From Linyphia triangularis (lineage: Eukaryota; Arthropoda; Arachnida; Araneae; Linyphiidae), in the NCBI GenBank assembly GCA_963978545.1, contig OZ021727.1, forward strand, positions 20,863,943 through 20,927,942: a stretch of 64,000 nt of DNA, given 5' to 3'. Numbering within the stretch: position 1 is the stretch's first letter; each line of letters opens with the position of its first letter. The notes beneath the pieces are model-generated. The model was not told the origin of the DNA and did no database searches. It saw only the letters and a list, made by a program, of their open reading frames with translations. The position numbers and the translations under genes are program-made. Below, piece after piece: positions 63,743 to 64,000 of the stretch.

Positions 63743-64000
63743 CAGGGACGGAACTAGGTCACTTTTTACCCGGGGCAAGAATTCATTTTGGCGCCCCCAC
63801 ACAATAATTTTTTAGATTTGAAGCTAACTATATATACATTGAAAATTAACAAAGGTTTTTCCTTTGTAAAATTTTGTTTTGAAACAAACAATAAAAGAAT
63901 TAATTAATTGAAATTTTAAATAAATATATTTGATAAGCCCTTATTAATGACCAGGGTTCATTCTGCTTGCATGAAGATTTGCATAAAGACAAAAAAAACA
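63743..64000 (+). mobile_element. Start of a probable hAT-like element (truncated by window edge)
   Basis: CAGGGACGGAACTAGG followed by acccggggcaagaattc and tggcgccccc resembles the CAGGG-type ends of hAT elements and the MITE at 37.6 kb. The matching right end is not in the window. A G-rich stretch precedes it (63700-63730). Confidence 0.35.

Overview
This window looks like AT-rich intergenic or intronic DNA from a eukaryote. It carries homopolymer runs, (TA)n microsatellites, minisatellites, satellite-like arrays, tRNA-headed SINEs with target-site duplications and many short non-autonomous DNA transposons. There are no bacterial signals: no operons, no ribosome binding sites and no long open frames. 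Overall texture (AT-rich background, poly-G runs, several tRNA-SINE families, abundant foldback MITEs) fits an arthropod, perhaps a chelicerate such as a spider, but nothing here proves the taxon. I could not confirm a single protein-coding gene. The short open frames are low-complexity (Ile-Tyr runs across TA repeats), lie in minisatellites, or overlap repeats.

Layout. 0.1-0.75 kb: reversed copy of family A. 2.2-3.2 kb: a TTAA-flanked MITE beside a foldback MITE (family B). 4.1-4.8 kb: families D and K. 5.0-5.8 kb: 29-bp minisatellite. 6.2-10.3 kb: decayed family D copies, a GC-rich hairpin and a foldback. 10.7 kb: (TA)n. 12.3-12.8 kb: possible solo LTR followed by a SINE. 13.6-14.7 kb: ~190-bp array. 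15.3 and 18.8 kb: TTAA-flanked MITEs. 19.9-21.2 kb: hAT-like element inside a SINE with an exact 8-bp duplication. 21.7-22.5 kb: ~170-bp array. 24.9-25.6 kb: duplicated SINE segment. 27.1-27.5 kb: the best gene-like signal, a GC-rich promoter-like island with a TATA-like box, initiator, DPE-like site and downstream splice donor. 28.8-31.6 kb: tandem arrays and an inverted pair of family K. 34.1 kb: (TA)n. 36.6-38.1 kb: family D and a hAT-like MITE. 39.6 kb: TTAA-type MITE. 41.5-43.1 kb: SINEs and a foldback, including two oppositely oriented SINEs. 45.1-46.7 kb: a 1.5-kb giant inverted repeat flanked by TA. 46.7 kb: second copy of the 15.3-kb MITE. 48.4-51.3 kb: family A copies, a long SINE and a pogo/Tigger-like element containing a family A copy. 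52.8-53.4 kb: family B next to another TTAA-type MITE. 54.1-56.1 kb: SINEs and family A. 57.2 kb: possible LTR. 57.9-58.5 kb: ~78-bp array. 59.7-61.0 kb: small foldbacks. 62.9-63.2 kb: local duplication. 63.7 kb: start of another hAT-like end.

No genes act together here. The elements do show a history: several repeats are nested or inverted, so relative insertion ages can be read directly. If the 27.3-kb promoter is real, much of the right half could be its first intron; this is inference. I found no convincing new biological system. The most notable objects are the giant hairpin-forming element, the nested insertions, the candidate promoter, and two repeat families (A and D) whose antisense reading frames are partly shared between diverged copies.
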